From Desulfobacterales bacterium (lineage in GTDB: Bacteria; Desulfobacterota; Desulfobacteria; Desulfobacterales; RPRI01), in assembly GCA_030689795.1 (NCBI GenBank), contig JAUYEO010000323.1, positions 1 to 15,428 of the forward strand: a stretch of 15,428 nucleotides of DNA, given 5' to 3'. Shown piece by piece: positions 13,543 to 15,428 of this stretch. Position 1 is the stretch's first letter, and each line of letters opens with the position of its first letter. Both the position numbers and the translations under genes were made by a program. Under the pieces are notes generated by a model. That model was given only the letters and a program-made list of their open reading frames with translations, was not told where the DNA came from and made no database searches.

Positions 13543-13998
13543 ATGAATATTTACGATGAATTTTTTTCTATCATCAAACAATTGAATGCCGCCAATATTA
13601 AGTATGCCGTTGTCGGGGGCATCGCACTGTCATTTCATACAGAACCCAGATATACTAAGGATATAGATTTTTTGGTTTTATCGAATTGCATTGATGATTT
13701 AAAATCTATTTTAAAAAGCATGGATTATACATTTGAAGCTCAACCATGGAAGTTTAAGAATACAAATATTATACTTCATAGATTGACTAAAATTGAAGGG
13801 GAAGATAGCTTAACAATCGATTTATTAGAGGCTATGGAGGAACAGCATGCTCGAATAATCGAAAATGCAATTAGAGAAAAAACGGAATATGGATTTGTGT
13901 GTATAGCGACCAGAGAAGATCTTATTTGGATGAAACGATTAAGAAACTCCAAGCAGGATATTGCAGATATTGAGGCTTTAGAAAATGACAAAAATTGA
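13543..13998 (+). CDS. AbiEii/MNT-like nucleotidyltransferase, second copy
   Basis: The 151-residue protein repeats the layout of the previous one but is clearly diverged. 'YAVVGGIALSFHTEPRYTKDIDFLVLS' has GG at 25-26 and D40-x-D42 at the same positions, and 'DSLTIDLLEAM' carries the third acid (D93). 'AREDLIWMKRLRNSKQDIADIEAL' style residues at the C-terminus ('TREDLIWMKRLRNSKQDIADIEAL' here) are typical of this subfamily, which binds through a helical tail. AAAGGA lies five bases before the ATG. The coding DNA is noticeably AT-rich. Its 3' end overlaps a 55-residue ORF by 14 bases, a second possible toxin/partner pair. The substrate is unknown. Confidence 0.85.
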   Translation: MNIYDEFFSIIKQLNAANIKYAVVGGIALSFHTEPRYTKDIDFLVLSNCIDDLKSILKSMDYTFEAQPWKFKNTNIILHRLTKIEGEDSLTIDLLEAMEEQHARIIENAIREKTEYGFVCIATREDLIWMKRLRNSKQDIADIEALENDKN

Positions 13999-14152
13999 GA
14001 AAGTCATCAGAGATATTAATAATCTACAGGATTTCTATAAGAGAACAAGATTGTTGAGATCGCGAATTAAAGCAAAAACATCAACGCAATTAAAAAATGC
14101 CGAACAAAAAGATCCACCTAACCGGGATTCCGCTGGCGCTCCGCCCCGATAG
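13985..14152 (+). CDS. Small ORF overlapping the second nucleotidyltransferase
   Basis: A 55-codon frame starts with ATG at 13985, inside the last codons of the nucleotidyltransferase (14-base overlap), with GAGG nine bases upstream. The first 40 residues are helical and basic ('MTKIEKVIRDINNLQDFYKR', 'TRLLRSRIKAK'). The last 15 ('DPPNRDSAGAPPR') have a different, GC-rich composition, as if the original 3' end was replaced by other DNA. The overlap copies the hicA-hicB arrangement and suggests a translationally coupled partner, now perhaps truncated. No family is recognised. It could still be a chance ORF. Confidence 0.5.
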   Translation: MTKIEKVIRDINNLQDFYKRTRLLRSRIKAKTSTQLKNAEQKDPPNRDSAGAPPR

Positions 14153-14312
14153 CTGACCACATCATTAGACCACAATGCTGTAAATATTTTTTTGGTGAAA
14201 CAGATTCGGGAGCAATCCAAGATAAATCCTCTTCTTTCTACCCTCTGAATCTGCAAGGATATTGCACGGACTGAATGAAACGATAATTTAAATACCCAAG
14301 GGAGAATTGTTA

Positions 14313-15206
14313 ATGGCGAAAAAACAGATTAAGGGGGTTATCCCTCCAATGCTTACCCCTTTTAAAGCAAACGGTGATGTTGATTATGACAAGCACATCC
14401 GGAATATGGAAAGCTGGAATAAAGACAAACTGGCAGGATACCTGGTTCTGGGATCAAACAGCGAAACAGCTTATTTGAATGAAGCCGAAAAAATCAAGCT
14501 GGTCAAACTGACTGTCAAGCATGCCAGGAAAGGCCGCATGATACTGGCGGGAACCGGCGTTGAATCGGCCCGGGAAACCATTGCCCTGACCAACAAGGCC
14601 GCAGATCTTGGGGTGGATGCCGCACTGATCCTGACTCCGTCCTACTATCATGCCAAAATGAATGAAGAGGCCCAGATCAGATTCTTTACCGAAGTTGCCG
14701 ACCACACAAAGATTCCGGTGATGATTTACAACGTGACCGCTTTTACCCATATCAATGTAACGGTCAATACCGTCCGGGTTTTAAGCAAACACCCCAACAT
14801 TTTAGGCATGAAAGACAGCACCGGCAATATTCCGCAGTTGGTTGCGTTTTCCGCTGTAATCGACAAGGGTTTTAATCTGATGACCGGTACGCTTTCAGCC
14901 TGGTATCCGGCCCTGACGCTGGGGGTAAAGGCCGGAATTTTCGCCGTGGCCAATTGCGCGCCCAATGAATGCAGCGCGATACAGACAGCCTTTGACAAAG
15001 GCGATCATGAAGCTGCCAGGAAGCTTTACTTCAGGATATTCCCTGTCAACAACGCTGTAACTGCCACCTTTGGCATTGCAGGATTGAAGTACGCCTCGGA
15101 TTTGATGGGTTATCGGGGCGGCCATGTGCGCTCGCCCCTGCTGCCGTTAAAGGAAGAAGAAAAAATCAGGATCAAAGAGATCCTTCAGACTGCTCAATTA
15201 TTATAG
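14313..15206 (+). CDS. DapA-superfamily aldolase, 4-hydroxy-2-oxoglutarate aldolase-like
   Basis: The 297-residue TIM-barrel lyase has the Schiff-base lysine K167 in 'ILGMKDSTGN' and the catalytic Tyr139 in 'VMIYNVTAF'. True dihydrodipicolinate synthases have G-T-T-G-E in the first loop; here it is 'GSNSE' (47-51), as in 4-hydroxy-2-oxoglutarate aldolase (HOGA1: GSNGE). 'AGTGVESARETIALT', 'AVTATFGIAGLKYASDLMGYRGGHVRSPL' also follow HOGA1 rather than DapA. It probably cleaves or forms a 2-oxo acid with pyruvate; the true substrate is unknown. ATG 14313 follows GGGAG by eight bases and is chosen over the in-frame TTG at 14307. Codon use is more GC-rich than in the nucleotidyltransferases before it, suggesting a different origin. 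It ends just before intron DNA. Confidence 0.85.
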   Translation: MAKKQIKGVIPPMLTPFKANGDVDYDKHIRNMESWNKDKLAGYLVLGSNSETAYLNEAEKIKLVKLTVKHARKGRMILAGTGVESARETIALTNKAADLGVDAALILTPSYYHAKMNEEAQIRFFTEVADHTKIPVMIYNVTAFTHINVTVNTVRVLSKHPNILGMKDSTGNIPQLVAFSAVIDKGFNLMTGTLSAWYPALTLGVKAGIFAVANCAPNECSAIQTAFDKGDHEAARKLYFRIFPVNNAVTATFGIAGLKYASDLMGYRGGHVRSPLLPLKEEEKIRIKEILQTAQLL

Positions 15207-15214
15207 TTCTATTT

Positions 15215-15428
15215 TGAGTAGAGTAGAGGAATAAGTGACAATGTTTAGGCTTCGGCATACTTCAGTTACAGGGTTTCCCCCTTGTGTCTCAATAGCCGCA
15301 TACCATGCAGTATGACCTATTCCCCCCTCATCAAACCCAGCGTGCGGCTTTCCCGCACTGGGCTTTCCCGGAAACTCTCGCCTTTGGCATTCGCAGGGAG
15401 TTGCGCGGTTTGAACGATCACAAGCTCA
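15215..15428 (-). mobile_element. Probable group II intron 3' end (domain V/VI), cut by window edge
   Basis: On the minus strand CCCAGTGCGGGAAAGCCGCA followed by CGCTGGGTTTGATGAGGGG (15362-15324) folds as CCCAG/CTGGG plus TGCGG-GAAA-type loop-CCGCA. This is like domain V with a GNRA-type loop, and 'GGGTTTGATGAGGGG' is a phrase typical of another bacterial group II intron class. It is followed by a domain VI-like stretch with ACAAGGGGGAAACCCTGT and ends in TTATTCCTCTACTCTACT next to the aldolase stop. The sequence differs from the intron remnant at 11910. The reverse transcriptase, if any, would lie beyond the right edge. The class is not certain. Confidence 0.55.

Overview
The window looks like chromosome from a Gram-negative, probably anaerobic bacterium of the Desulfobacterota (old Deltaproteobacteria) type. 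This is inferred from the gene set (RmuC, a DUF2889 protein, LarE, a type I-beta DAHP synthase beside AroB) and from intergenic filler repeats of the ACCAGAAACCAG and GGCTGTAGACTG kinds. No rRNA or tRNA gene was seen, so the assignment is not firm.

Positions 1-8650 are mostly housekeeping. On the minus strand lie a CPA2 cation:proton antiporter (3' end cut by the window edge), rmuC, a DUF2889 gene, aroB, aroF and larE. On the plus strand are two unrecognised exported or membrane-anchored proteins (3765-4214 and 8012-8650). The most informative small feature is between larE and aroF: a consensus -35 box, a 31-codon leader peptide with the run Phe-Tyr-Trp-Cys-Trp-Trp, and a strong intrinsic terminator. 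Together they form a transcription attenuator that would tune aroF, and probably aroB, to charged aromatic tRNAs. Spacers here also hold three families of short degenerate repeats and a 75-bp palindromic element.

Positions 8924-11778 hold a restriction-modification locus. The putative restriction endonuclease is split by an apparent single-base deletion at 9323-9325. Three bases after it starts a 655-residue protein that joins a beta-class DNA methyltransferase to a complete AlkA-like HhH-GPD DNA glycosylase in one uninterrupted frame. This fusion is the most unusual protein in the window: it suggests coupling of base methylation to excision of damaged or wrongly methylated bases.

Positions 11779-15428 form an accessory island. 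A 3' remnant of a group II intron (reverse-transcriptase tail, domain V, domain VI) lies at 11910-12136 on the minus strand. A probable second intron 3' end lies at 15215-15428, also minus and cut by the window edge. Between them are hicAB with an operator-overlapped and probably leaderless promoter, a small gene coupled to an AbiEii-like nucleotidyltransferase, a second such nucleotidyltransferase overlapping a 55-residue ORF, and a DapA-superfamily aldolase closest to 4-hydroxy-2-oxoglutarate aldolase. The toxin/nucleotidyltransferase genes are visibly more AT-rich than the aldolase gene, which suggests assembly by several transfers.
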